Source: Palsa-506 sp963755815
Lineage (GTDB): Bacteria > Actinomycetota > Actinomycetes > Streptosporangiales > Streptosporangiaceae
Direction of reading: 5' to 3'
NCBI GenBank assembly: GCA_963755815.1
Contig: CAVWLF010000018.1
Coordinates: forward strand, 57,399 to 121,398
DNA length: 64,000 nucleotides
In this document: one piece after another, positions 45,091-54,207 of the stretch
Position numbering within the stretch: position 1 is the stretch's first letter
Layout of the letters: each line of letters opens with the position of its first letter
The notes under the pieces: generated by a model
The model's input: only the letters and a program-made list of their open reading frames with translations
Told to the model about the DNA's origin: nothing
Database searches by the model: none
Translations under genes and position numbers: made by a program

Positions 45091-45903
45091 ATGATGAGCA
45101 GCAGCAACGAGGATGAGACTGCGCGGCAGGCCTCGACTGCGGATGGCAGCAACGCAGGCCCCGCCGTCAAGCCCAAGGGCAGGCCAGGGCGGAAGCCGAA
45201 GGGCACCGTCCCCACGATCGTGACCGAACTGCCGGATCGGCCGGACCCCGGCCACGTGCTCACCTGGCGGCAGCGCAAGGTGCTGCAGGTGATCCGCGAG
45301 TCGGTGCAGCGCCGCGGGTATCCGCCGTCGATGCGCGAGATCGGCGAGGCGGTGGGACTGACCAGCACGTCCAGCGTCTCGTACCAGCTGTCCACGTTGC
45401 AGAGCAAGGGATACCTGCGCCGCGACGCCGGCCGCCCGCGCACGGTGGAAGTTCGCCTGCCCGGGCACCCGGCCGTCCGCCCCGAGCCCGGGATGGACGA
45501 CGAGGCGCCGAATAACATCGCCTCGCAGGAGGCCGCCTACGTGCCGCTCGTCGGCCGGATCGCGGCTGGCGGCCCGATTCTCGCTGAGGAATCGATCGAG
45601 GACATCTTCCCGCTGCCCCGGCAGATCGTGGGCGAGGGGACGCTGTTCCTGCTCAAGGTCGTCGGTGACTCAATGATTCATGCCGCGATCGCGGACGGTG
45701 ACTGGGTGGTCGTGCGCCAGCAGCCCGTCGCGGAGAACGGCGATATCGTCGCGGCGATGATCGACGGCGAGGCGACGGTCAAGACGTTCAAGCGCTCCGA
45801 CGGCCACGTCTGGCTGATGCCGCACAACCCGCTGTACGCGCCGATTCCCGGCGACGACGCGGCGATTCTCGGCCGGGTTGTCGCGGTACTCCGGCGCGTC
45901 TGA
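45091..45903 (+). CDS. lexA: LexA repressor, second copy (canonical locus)
   Basis: 270 residues from ATG 45091 (GGAGG upstream; the open frame reaches 44908). An N-terminal disordered extension with an AT-hook-like GRPGRKPKG precedes the winged helix (SMREIGEAVGLTSTSSVSYQL), the cleavage site GRIAAGGP, Ser in VGDSMI and Lys in ATVKTF. It is divergent from the LysM gene and near nrdR-nrdJ, the conserved actinobacterial arrangement, so this is probably the housekeeping SOS repressor. The paralogue is at 34499. Confidence 0.94.
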   Translation: MMSSSNEDETARQASTADGSNAGPAVKPKGRPGRKPKGTVPTIVTELPDRPDPGHVLTWRQRKVLQVIRESVQRRGYPPSMREIGEAVGLTSTSSVSYQLSTLQSKGYLRRDAGRPRTVEVRLPGHPAVRPEPGMDDEAPNNIASQEAAYVPLVGRIAAGGPILAEESIEDIFPLPRQIVGEGTLFLLKVVGDSMIHAAIADGDWVVVRQQPVAENGDIVAAMIDGEATVKTFKRSDGHVWLMPHNPLYAPIPGDDAAILGRVVAVLRRV

Positions 45904-45964
45904 CCAGGCCCGCCCGCGACGGCGGCCCGGGCCGTCCGCGAAAGCCCGGGCCCGCCCGCCTGCG

Positions 45965-47021
45965 TCAGTACTCGGTGGCCGGGCGGAATGCGGCTCGCAC
46001 CGCTGCGCTGTCCGCGCCCGCGGCGATCAGGACATGCAGCAGCAGCCGGGCCTTGAGCGGGTCGAGGAACCCCGCGCTGATCAGTCCCCGCGACAGGAGA
46101 TCCCGCTCCGAGCCTGCTGAGCCGTAGGTATCGGCGAGCACGGTGCCGGCCCCGGTGCGCGACGCGATGACCACGGGCATCCGGGCGGCGAGTTCGCTGA
46201 GCAGCGGCACCAGCGACGCGGGCACGTGCCCGGCGCCGAAGCCGGCCACCACCAGCCCGTCCAGCCGCCCGGCGGCGGCGCGCAGGAACTCACCGTCGTC
46301 ACCCAGGCACATCGTCACCAGCCCGACGCGCACCCCGCTGTCCACCCGCTGCGCCGGCGGCATCGGCAGTCACCGCCGCCCCGGCCCGCGCCGGTCGCAG
46401 CGCGGCCAGCGGCACCGCCGACCGGCGGACGGGGCGGGTGAGCAACCGGACCGTGCCCTCGATGACATGCCCGAGCGGCCCCGCGGACGGGGAGGAGAAG
46501 GCGGTGATGCTGGTGGAATGCACTTTCTGCACGTACCGGGCTGCGTGAATCTCGTCGGCGAACACCACCACGCAGCCCAGCCCGGCGAGCAACGGGCTGG
46601 CCGCGGCCTGGATCGCGGCCAGGACGTTCGCCGGGCCGTCCGCTCCGGCCAGGCCGGAATGACGCATCGCGCCGGTCACGACGACCGGCGCGTAGCCGGA
46701 GTGCACCAGGTCGAGCAGGAACGAGGTCTCCTCGATCGTGTCCGTGCCCTGGACGACCACCGCCCCGGCGGCACCGGCGGCCAGCTCCGCCTCGATGACC
46801 GCGGCCAGCTCAAGCACGTCGGCGATGCCGAGCGCCCCGCTTGGCACCCGGCGGAAATCGTGGACCTCGACCGCCGCCCCGGTGCCCGGCAGGCCTGGCA
46901 CGGAGTCAAGCAGCTCGGATCCGGTCAGCCGGGGAACCGCTCCCCCGGGCCCCCCGGCCATGGAGATGGTGCCGCCCAGGGTGAAGACTGCCACCCTCGG
47001 CCGCGGCGGGCCGGCCGTCAT
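45965..47021 (-). pseudogene. L-asparaginase, split by a one-base frameshift
   Basis: The N-terminal frame (ATG 47021) has the first catalytic motif TLGGTISMAG and the second VVVQGTDTIEET, then runs out of frame. The C-terminal frame resumes with VDSGVRVGLVTMCLGDDG and ends at 45965. Removing one base of the CCC at 46345-46347 joins both into one asparaginase of about 351 residues. It overlaps leuS by ATGA, so it is the second gene of the leuS operon. All catalytic residues remain, which makes a sequencing indel at least as likely as decay. Confidence 0.85.
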
Positions 47022-49507
47022 GCGGGGACGACGTTCACCAGCCCCGGCGGCCGGACGATCACGGCGGCGACGCCGCGGCCGGCTAGCGAACGCTCCACTC
47101 CCGGAGCGGCCAGCGCCAGCGCCCGCAGTTCGTCCTCGCCGATCCCGGGCGGAACCTGCAGCCGGTCACGCACCTTGCCGTTCACCTGCACGACGCAGGT
47201 GACCAGGTCCTGGACCAGCAGGGCCGGGTCGGCAGCGGGCCAGCCCGCCATGGCCACCGAAGGCTCCCGGCCGAGCAGTTCCCAGCACTCCTCCGCGGTG
47301 TACGGGGCGAACAGCGACAGCAGCACCGTGAGCGTCTCGGCCGCCTCGCGCACCGCCGGATCGGCCGCGCCCGGCCCGGAGTCGATGGTCCGCCGCGCCG
47401 CGCTCGACAGCTCCATCAGGCGCGCCACCGCGACGTTCAGCCGGGCGCTCTCCACCAGCCTGGTGACCTCGTCGATCGTGCGGTGCGTGACCTTGCGCAG
47501 CTCAACGTCACCGGATCCGGCGGCCTGCCCGGCCGCCGACGCCGCACCTGCCTCCGCGGCCAGCCGGGAAACTCGCCCGAGGAATTTAACGGATGCCTCG
47601 GGGTTCATGTCGGCCCAGTCGATATCGTCTTCCGGCGGACTCGCGAAGACCATTGTCAGCCTGATCGCATCCACGCCGTGAGCCGCCAGCTGCTCGCCAA
47701 GATCGACCCCGTTGCCGAGCGATTTCGACATCGACTTGCCCTGATTGATCACCTGGCCCTGGTTCATCAGCTGGGTAAACGGCTCGATGAAATCGACCAT
47801 TCGCATGTCATACAGGACCTTGACGAAAAAACGGCTATACAGCAGGTGCAGGATCGCGTGCTCGACGCCGCCCACATACAGGTCGACCGGCGCCCACCGG
47901 CGCACCGCATCGGTGTCGAACGGCCCGTGCTCGTAGCCCGGCGAGCAGTACCGCAGGAAGTACCACGAGGAGTCGACGAACGTGTCCATCGTGTCGGTAT
48001 CACGCTTGGCCGGCCCGCCGCACTTGGGGCACTCGGTGTTCACCCAGTCGGTCGCCGCGGCCAGCGGCGATGCTCCCTTCGGCGCCAGGTCCTGGCCGCG
48101 CAGGTCAGGCAGCACGACCGGCAGCTGATCGTCGGGAACGGGCACCTCACCGCACCCATCGCAGTACACGATGGGAATGGGCGCGCCCCAGAACCGCTGC
48201 CGGGAGACCAGCCAGTCGCGCAGCCGGTAGTTAACCGCGGCGCGGCCCAGGCCGCGTTCCGCCAGGATGCCGGTGATCCTGGCGATCGCCTCGGACTTGG
48301 GCAGTCCGTCCAGCGGGCCGGAGTTGACCAGGTCGCCCTCCCCCGGCGTCGCCAGGCCGGTCTGGGCCGGGTCCGGTCCGCCGGTGTCCACCACGATGCG
48401 CACCGGCAGCCCGAACTTCCTGGCGAAGTCAAGGTCGCGCTGGTCGTGCGCGGGCACCGCCATGATCGCGCCGGTGCCGTAGTCCGGCAGTACGTAGTCC
48501 GCCGCCCACACCGGGATGCGCTCGCCGTTCACCGGGTTGATCGCGTAACGGCCCAGGAACACCCCGGTCTTCTCCCGGTCGGTGGCCTGCCGCTCGATGT
48601 CGGTCAGCTTGCGCACCTCGTCCAGGTAGCCGGCCAGCCCGGCCTGGCGGTCCGGCGCGCACAGCTCCGCGGCCAGCGGGGAGTCCGCGGCCACCACGAA
48701 GAACGTGGCGCCGTACAGCGTGTCGGGCCGCGTGGTGAACACCGTCACCGGCTCATCCCGGCCCTCGATGTCGAAGCTGACCTCCGCGCCCTCGCTGCGC
48801 CCGATCCAGTTGCGCTGCATCAGCAGCACGCGGTCGGGCCAGCGGCCCTCCAGCGGGGCCATGTCCGCCAGCAGGCGGTCGGCATACTCGGTGATCTTGA
48901 AATACCACTGGGTCAGCAGCCGCCGGATCACCTCAGACCCGCAGCGCTCGCATTTGCCGCCGATCACCTGCTCGTTGGCGAGCACGGTCTGATCGACGGG
49001 GCACCAGTTGACATGGCCGTCCTTGCGGTAGGCCAGCCCGCGCGCGTGCAGGCGCAGGAACAGCCACTGGGTCCACCGGTAGTACTCCGGATCGGACGTG
49101 TGCAGCCTGCGGGACCAGTCAAAGGACAGCCCGTAGCGGCGGAATGATGCCGCCTGGGTCTCGATATTGGCGTAGGTCCAGTCCGCCGGATGCGTATTGC
49201 CCCTGATCGCTGCGTTCTCCGCGGGCAGCCCGAACGCATCCCAGCCGATCGGGTGCAGCACGTTGTGCCCGCGCTGGAAGAAGTAGCGCGCCATCGCGTC
49301 GGCCACCGCGTACGCCTCGGCGTGGCCCATGTGCAGGTCGCCGGACGGATAGGGGAACATGTCCAGCACATAGCGGCGGGGCCGTTCGTCCGCCGGGTCG
49401 TCGCTGGCGCGGAACAGGTCCATTTCTTCCCAGCGAGCCTGCCATTTCTGCTGGATCGCGCGCGGATCGTAATGCTGTGCCCGCTCCGCGCTGTCGGCGG
49501 CTGTCAT
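47018..49507 (-). CDS. leuS: Leucyl-tRNA synthetase
   Basis: 829 residues from ATG 49507 (GAGGGA upstream; the frame opens at 49621). HIGH-type motif DLHMGH (59-62), zinc-binding CPVDQ...CERCG region, the editing domain (DTLYGATFFVVAADSPL), a second zinc cluster (CDGCG, CPKCGG), KMSKS-type motif KSMSKS, and the C-terminal tRNA-binding domain. Essential for translation. The leader at 49620-49705 points to leucine-controlled attenuation. The next gene downstream is asparaginase. Confidence 0.97.
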   Translation of the reverse strand: MTAADSAERAQHYDPRAIQQKWQARWEEMDLFRASDDPADERPRRYVLDMFPYPSGDLHMGHAEAYAVADAMARYFFQRGHNVLHPIGWDAFGLPAENAAIRGNTHPADWTYANIETQAASFRRYGLSFDWSRRLHTSDPEYYRWTQWLFLRLHARGLAYRKDGHVNWCPVDQTVLANEQVIGGKCERCGSEVIRRLLTQWYFKITEYADRLLADMAPLEGRWPDRVLLMQRNWIGRSEGAEVSFDIEGRDEPVTVFTTRPDTLYGATFFVVAADSPLAAELCAPDRQAGLAGYLDEVRKLTDIERQATDREKTGVFLGRYAINPVNGERIPVWAADYVLPDYGTGAIMAVPAHDQRDLDFARKFGLPVRIVVDTGGPDPAQTGLATPGEGDLVNSGPLDGLPKSEAIARITGILAERGLGRAAVNYRLRDWLVSRQRFWGAPIPIVYCDGCGEVPVPDDQLPVVLPDLRGQDLAPKGASPLAAATDWVNTECPKCGGPAKRDTDTMDTFVDSSWYFLRYCSPGYEHGPFDTDAVRRWAPVDLYVGGVEHAILHLLYSRFFVKVLYDMRMVDFIEPFTQLMNQGQVINQGKSMSKSLGNGVDLGEQLAAHGVDAIRLTMVFASPPEDDIDWADMNPEASVKFLGRVSRLAAEAGAASAAGQAAGSGDVELRKVTHRTIDEVTRLVESARLNVAVARLMELSSAARRTIDSGPGAADPAVREAAETLTVLLSLFAPYTAEECWELLGREPSVAMAGWPAADPALLVQDLVTCVVQVNGKVRDRLQVPPGIGEDELRALALAAPGVERSLAGRGVAAVIVRPPGLVNVVPA

Positions 49508-49619
49508 GGATCCCTCGCGATGTGTGTGATCGGTACGGTTCGCCCCGCTATCCCGCTGGCGCGGATGCGAGCCAGGATTTCCGCCCGCCCGCTGCTTCCT
49601 GACACGGTGGCCGGGATGC

Positions 49620-49677
49620 AAAATGCCCCCCGATTCACGAGGGGCAGCCGCGCCAACAGATGTAAGTCGGCGCGGCT
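49620..49677 (-). terminator. Attenuator of leuS: two successive hairpins, the second with a T run
   Basis: On the leuS strand the first hairpin has 9-base perfect arms AGCCGCGCC/GGCGCGGCT (49669-49677 with 49646-49654) and begins within the leader stop codon. Directly after it TGCCCC (49641-49646) pairs with GGGGCA (49624-49629), followed by TTTT, an intrinsic terminator ahead of leuS. A ribosome stalled on leucine codons could change which hairpin forms. Confidence 0.7.
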
Positions 49678-49705
49678 AACTAAGGAGCAGCCGGCTTGAG
49701 GCCAT
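49676..49705 (-). CDS. Leucine leader peptide of leuS
   Basis: A nine-codon ORF reads Met-Ala-Ser-Ser-Arg-Leu-Leu-Leu-Ser-stop, with three consecutive Leu codons (CTG CTC CTT) just before the stop. The stop overlaps the first attenuator hairpin. This is the classical layout for ribosome-mediated attenuation of leucine genes in actinobacteria. No strong ribosome site is visible, which is common in leaderless transcripts. Confidence 0.65.
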   Translation of the reverse strand: MASSRLLLS

Positions 49706-49816
49706 ATAGCCAGGATAGCGCACCCGGCAGCGGCCGGGCGCAAAGCCAGGCGGGCCCGGATCCCGCCCGGTGCCGTGATCCACGCTGACCGCCGCGCCAG
49801 GCCGGGGAGTCCGCTT

Positions 49817-50446
49817 TCAGCGGACTCCGCGCGGCCGGAACTGGATGCTGATCCGCGGTCCGGCCGGCCGGGCGGTCTTGGGTATGGCGTGCTGCCAGGT
49901 GCGCTGGCAGCTGCCGCCCATCACGAGGAGATCGCCATGGCCGAGGTCGTGGCGGAGCGCCGGGCCGCCGCCGCGCGGGCGCAGCAGCAGCGAGCGGGGC
50001 GCGCCCACCGAGACGATCGCGACCATGGTGTCGGTGGTCCGGCCGCGCCCGATGGTGTCACCGTGCCACGCGACGCTGTCCCGGCCGTCCCGGTACAGGC
50101 ACAGGCCGGCGGTCCGGAATGGCTCGCCCAGCTCCGCTGCGTAGTGCGCGTTCAGCGCGCGCCTGAACTCGGCGAGCGCGGGGTCAGGAAGGGCCGCGCC
50201 TTCCGGGTAGAAGCAGAGCAGCCGCGGAACGTCGACCACCCGGTCGTACATCTGCCGTTTCTCGGCCCGCCAGGGCACGGCCCCGGTCAGCCGGCCAAGC
50301 AGCGCGTCGGCACCGGAGACCCAGCCGGGCCGCACGTCGATCCAGGCTCCATGAGCCAGCAGCGTCCGCCGGACCGAGGCTCCCAGCGGGCCGGGAACCA
50401 CCTCGTCGGACAGGTCGAGCAGCGAGCCCTGGAATGCCGTCGTCAT
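49817..50446 (-). CDS. AlkB-like Fe(II)/2-oxoglutarate dioxygenase
   Basis: 209 residues from ATG 50446. Iron ligands in VAWHGDTIGRG (H-x-D) and WQHAIPK (distal His), cosubstrate Arg residues in RISIQFRPR. Matches the AlkB fold that removes alkyl groups from DNA or RNA by oxidation. It is divergent from the methyltransferase gene at 50546. Its proximity to SOS genes is suggestive, but no LexA box is seen upstream. Confidence 0.92.
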   Translation of the reverse strand: MTTAFQGSLLDLSDEVVPGPLGASVRRTLLAHGAWIDVRPGWVSGADALLGRLTGAVPWRAEKRQMYDRVVDVPRLLCFYPEGAALPDPALAEFRRALNAHYAAELGEPFRTAGLCLYRDGRDSVAWHGDTIGRGRTTDTMVAIVSVGAPRSLLLRPRGGGPALRHDLGHGDLLVMGGSCQRTWQHAIPKTARPAGPRISIQFRPRGVR

Positions 50447-50545
50447 GAGGCAAGTATAAGCCCATCGTTCAAACACATTTTCGATCACCGGCTGGCCCGC
50501 CGGGCGGACGGGGCCGGGACCGGGCGGGCGGGCGAGAATGAGGAC

Positions 50546-51397
50546 ATGCTCAGCGCGGTGATCCGGTACCTGAGGTGCCCCTACTGCGGTGACTCGATGG
50601 CACGTGCCGGGGACTCGCTGCGCTGCGGGGCGGGTCACACGTTCGACATCGCACGGCAGGGCTACGTGAGCCTGCTTCCCGCCGGGACCAAGGGCGGCGG
50701 GGGCGACACGGCCGCGATGGTGCAGGCCCGCGCTGATTTCCTGGCCGCCGGTCACTTCACCGGCCTGGCCGCCGCCCTGGCCCAGACCGCCGGTGCCGCG
50801 GCCGGCTCGGTGGCCGCCAGCGGGTGCGTGGTCGATGTCGGCGCAGGCACCGGCTACTACCTGGCGGCCGTCCTTGACCGGCTGCCGCAGCGCGCCGGGC
50901 TGGCCCTGGATATCTCGAAGTTCGCCCTGCGCAAGGCCGCCCGGGCGCATCAGCGAATCGGGGCGGCCGTGTGCGACTCATGGCGCCGGCTGCCGGTGGC
51001 CGACTCGGCCGCCGTGCTCGCGCTGAACGTGTTCGCCCCGCGCGATGGCGCCGAACTGCGCCGCATCCTGCACCCGGCCGGGCGGCTCCTGGTCGTCACG
51101 CCGGCCCCCGACCATCTCGGCGAGATCATCGGGCCACTTGGCCTGCTGACCGTCGGGCAGCGTAAGGAAGAGCGGCTGGCCGGGACGCTGGGTCCGTACT
51201 TCGAGCTGGCCGGCCTGCGCGAGCACCGGGTGACGCTGCCGCTCGATCACCAGGCCATCGGCTCGGTGGTCGCGATGGGGCCAAGCTCCTGGCACGGCCA
51301 GACGGCCGCGTTCGCGGCACGGATCGGAAAGCTTCCCGACCCGATGCCGGTCACGCTCGCGGTGACGCTGTCCGTTTTCCGGCCAGTTAGCCTCTGA
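50546..51397 (+). CDS. RlmA-like rRNA guanine-N1 methyltransferase
   Basis: 283 residues. An N-terminal zinc finger (RCPYCGDSM...RCGAGHTFDIARQGYV) and SAM motif VVDVGAGTGYYLA are diagnostic of RlmA/TlrB enzymes that methylate 23S rRNA at G745 or G748. Family members of the TlrB type confer tylosin resistance, but the housekeeping form is equally possible. ATG at 50546; an in-frame ATG six residues upstream is possible. Confidence 0.88.
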   Translation: MLSAVIRYLRCPYCGDSMARAGDSLRCGAGHTFDIARQGYVSLLPAGTKGGGGDTAAMVQARADFLAAGHFTGLAAALAQTAGAAAGSVAASGCVVDVGAGTGYYLAAVLDRLPQRAGLALDISKFALRKAARAHQRIGAAVCDSWRRLPVADSAAVLALNVFAPRDGAELRRILHPAGRLLVVTPAPDHLGEIIGPLGLLTVGQRKEERLAGTLGPYFELAGLREHRVTLPLDHQAIGSVVAMGPSSWHGQTAAFAARIGKLPDPMPVTLAVTLSVFRPVSL

Positions 51398-52190
51398 CCC
51401 GCGCATTCATTGGCACGACCGGGCGCAATACCGGGATTCCCGCGAGATACGGTAAAGCGGCTTGGCCGCATTACCGGGGCCGGGCACTGATGCCGCTGGA
51501 TAACCATGGCCGGGCCAATGACTGCCGAATTGGCGGGTGACTCCCCGCACTAGCGGCGTGGCAGGTCGCCGATCCGGCGCAGCCGGCGCCCGGCACGCCG
51601 ATCCTCGCCTCCAGGCGCAGTACTGCCGCCACCGGGAGAGCTGGGCGCCGCCGCTGCTGTCAGCGAGCCCAGGGCGGACACACGGCGGGGAACGCCCGGT
51701 TGCGGGAAACAAGAGGTCGCGGCGAGCTGCACTGCCGCGTGCTCGGACGGCACGCTGGCTATCCGGACGACATCGTCATCGACCCGGTCAGCATCGAGGA
51801 CTGGATGCTGCTGCACGCTGGCGCGCGTGAACCAGCCATTGCCTGGCACGGATGGCGGAGATCCGGGGCAGATCAGCATGGCCCGGACTGGCCACGCGCA
51901 AATCGGCCAGGCCTGAATCGGCCGGGCCGCGGCGTGGCTAACGAACCCGGTTCACGGCGGCGGGTGCGGTGACGGCCCCGGCCCGCTCACCGGGCCGGGC
52001 CAGCGGCCAGCGGCGCTGGACCAGGGCAGCGCCGCCCCGGCGGGCCGCGCCGGCGGCAGGTGATCCGGAACCGGGCCGGGGCCAGCCGGCCGGTGCCGGA
52101 TGGGACCAGGCGGGCCTGTGCCGGGCTGGGCAGGGGCCCGCGCCCACCGGGGGTTCTCGGCCCGGGATGACCGGCCGCCGGTGTGCCAAC
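51398..52190. other. Gene-poor stretch before the duplicated block
   Basis: No ORF here has a recognisable product, start context or plausible composition. One plus-strand fragment (about 51725-51850, reading VLGRHAGYPDDIVIDPVSIEDWM in part) looks more protein-like than its surroundings but has no start and no family. The final 250 bases are extreme G/C with short inverted repeats. It may be decayed coding DNA. Confidence 0.4.
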
Positions 52191-52228
52191 ATGGGAAGCA
52201 GCGGAGTCCCAGCGGAAGGCGGTCGCCC

Positions 52229-53494
52229 GTGACGACACCCAGCCACACGCCAGCCGTCGCCGGCATCGACCTGTCGAGCAGCGATTTCTGGGCCCAGTCC
52301 CTGGCGCACCGGCATGCCGCATTCGCCCGGCTGCGCTCGCTCGACCAGCCGCCGTTCTTCGCCGAGCCGGACTCCCCGTTCGCCACCCCGGGCAGCGGCT
52401 ACTACGCACTGGTCCGGCACGCGGACGTGGCGGAGGCGAGCCGGAACCCCGAGGTGTTCTGCTCCGGCCGGGGCGCCACCAGCGTGGCGGATCTCCCGGC
52501 CGAGTTCAACGAGTACTTCGGCTCGATGATCAATATGGATGACCCGCGGCATGCCCGGCTGCGCCGGATCGTGTCCCGGGCGTTCACCCCGCGGATGATC
52601 AGGAAGTTCGAGGATGACGTGCAGCGGACGGCCGCGGGCATCGTCGACGAACTGCTGGCCGCCGGGCCCTGCGACTTCGTCGGGCAGGTAGCCGCGAAGC
52701 TTCCGCTGAAGATCATCTGCGGGATGATGGGCATCGGCGAAGAGCATTACGACATGGTGCTGCGCAACACGAATACCATTCTTTCCGGGTTTGACCCTGA
52801 ATTCATCAGCGCCGATATGGATGAGGCGATCACCCAGCTCCTCACCGCCGGGCAGGACCTGGCCACGCTCGTCACCGGCCTGGCGGCGGACCGCCAGGAG
52901 AGTCCCGCCGACGACCTGACCTCGGCACTGGCCAACGCCAACATCGACGGTGAGCAGCTCACGCCGGCCGAACTTGCCTCGTTCTTCATCCTGCTCGTGG
53001 TGGCCGGCAACGAGACCACGCGGAACGCGATATCGCACGCGCTGACGCTGCTGACCGACTTCCCCGACCAGCGCGCGCTGCTGCTCGATGACTTTCCGGG
53101 CCGGATCGGCGGCGCTGTCGATGAGATCGTGCGGTATGTATCGCCGGTCATCTTCATGCGGCGCACCCTGACCCGGGACTTCGAGATGAACGGGCATGCG
53201 TACCGCGAGGGCGACAAGACGGCGCTGTACTACTGGTCGGCCAACCGTGATGAGGCGGTCTTCCCTGACTCCGCCCGGTTCGATATCAGCCGGTCGCCGA
53301 ACCCGCACGTCGGCTTCGGCTCCGCGGGCCCGCACTTCTGCCTCGGCGCGCACCTGGCCCGCCGGGAGATCGCCGCGATCCTGCGCGAACTGCTGCACCG
53401 GGTGCCTGATATCCGCGCCGCGGCCGAACCGGACCGGCTGCTGTCCGACTTCATTAACGGCATCAAGCATCTCCCGTGCGAGTTCAGCCGCTGA
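52229..53494 (+). CDS. Cytochrome P450, copy 1
   Basis: 421 residues from GTG 52229. I-helix motif VVAGNETTRN, E-x-x-R in DEIVRYV, heme loop GFGSAGPHFCLGAHLAR with Cys371 as iron ligand. Resembles bacterial class I P450s acting on terpenoids, steroids or fatty acids; needs separate ferredoxin partners that are not here. It differs from copy 2 by four residues: G/V and A/T in the segment about 145-160, P/A near 292, and F/Y immediately before the heme Cys, the most likely to affect chemistry. Confidence 0.95.
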   Translation: MTTPSHTPAVAGIDLSSSDFWAQSLAHRHAAFARLRSLDQPPFFAEPDSPFATPGSGYYALVRHADVAEASRNPEVFCSGRGATSVADLPAEFNEYFGSMINMDDPRHARLRRIVSRAFTPRMIRKFEDDVQRTAAGIVDELLAAGPCDFVGQVAAKLPLKIICGMMGIGEEHYDMVLRNTNTILSGFDPEFISADMDEAITQLLTAGQDLATLVTGLAADRQESPADDLTSALANANIDGEQLTPAELASFFILLVVAGNETTRNAISHALTLLTDFPDQRALLLDDFPGRIGGAVDEIVRYVSPVIFMRRTLTRDFEMNGHAYREGDKTALYYWSANRDEAVFPDSARFDISRSPNPHVGFGSAGPHFCLGAHLARREIAAILRELLHRVPDIRAAAEPDRLLSDFINGIKHLPCEFSR

Positions 53495-53782
53495 CCTAGG
53501 TTTCTGCGCGGTGACGGCAGGCGCTCAATCCTGTAACAAACTGTAATCGTAATAGTACAGCGTGTATAACTAGAGACCCGCGCGGCGCTCGGGACACGGT
53601 CAGCCGGGTCCCGGGAGAGGGGCGCGCCGCGAGGGTACGGGGGGACCGTAAGTCGGGTCAGCGCCGGGCATGGTCCGGCCGCGGTACGAAGGCCGCGGCC
53701 AGCGAGGGCCTTCGCCACCTGGGTGGCGCCATCCGGGGGCGTGGCGCCACCCGGGCGGAGGCGGGCTCGCGGCGGCGCCCGG
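53495..53782. other. Non-coding region between P450 and PCD with promoter-like patch and hairpins (copy 1)
   Basis: An AT-rich patch (about 53535-53575) holds CTGTA-N10-TACAG and TATAAC. Downstream are a hairpin CGAAGGCC/GGCCTTCG (about 53687-53714) and GGGTGGCGCCA/TGGCGCCACCC (53721-53731 with 53742-53752). The hairpins can act as two-way terminators between the convergent genes. The promoter-like patch ahead of them leaves room for a short RNA of about 150-200 bases. The counterpart in unit 2 is 59400-59686. Confidence 0.45.
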
Positions 53783-54064
53783 TCAGGCGTCCAGCGCGCT
53801 GATCTTCCCGGCCAGGCCGAAGTCGAGGGCCGTCAGGCCGCCGGCCGAATGCGTGGACAGCGTCAGCGTCACCCGGTTCCACTGAATCAGGATGTCCGGA
53901 TGATGGCCGGCCGCCTCGGCCAGGTACGCCACGGCTCCGGTAAACAGCATCGCGCCGCGGAAGTCGTCGCGCGTTACGGTGCGGGTAATGCTGCTGCCGG
54001 CCCGCGACCAGCCGGGCGCGGCACTGAGCTGAGCGGCAATCTCGTCCTCGGTGAGCAGTTCCAT
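53783..54064 (-). CDS. Pterin-4a-carbinolamine dehydratase, copy 1
   Basis: 93 residues. The PCD signature is intact: His54-His55-Pro, Trp62, His72 and Asp80. Regenerates tetrahydropterin after aromatic hydroxylases, or acts in pterin-related metabolism. ATG 54064 divergent from gcvT. Copy 2 differs at three residues (R21H, A51E, L79A). Confidence 0.93.
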   Translation of the reverse strand: MELLTEDEIAAQLSAAPGWSRAGSSITRTVTRDDFRGAMLFTGAVAYLAEAAGHHPDILIQWNRVTLTLSTHSAGGLTALDFGLAGKISALDA

Positions 54065-54069
54065 GCGTC

Positions 54070-54100
54070 TTGAATATCACGCGGACGCTGCCGGTAGGCT
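54070..54100 (+). promoter_or_regulatory. Candidate gcvT promoter (copy 1)
   Basis: TTGAAT (54070-54075) and TAGGCT (54095-54100) with a 19-base spacer resemble a housekeeping actinobacterial promoter. It lies 108 bases before the gcvT ATG. The same bases recur in unit 2 at 59974-60004. Confidence 0.4.
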
Positions 54101-54207
54101 GGCCCGCACGGGACGCGCCCGAGCGTGCCTGCCAGGCCGCCATGGCGGGCCGCGCACGGTCTGCGTTCCTGCCGGTATTCCGGCCCGGGCCCCCTGGAGT
54201 GCCGCAC

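Noticed and set aside
51537..51972. Short plus-strand ORFs before the duplicated block
   Set aside because: No start context or family; composition suggests random open frames or heavily decayed coding DNA.
54065..54207. Glycine riboswitch upstream of gcvT
   Set aside because: The 143-base leader lacks the conserved glycine-aptamer core motifs and is mostly within a plausible promoter region.
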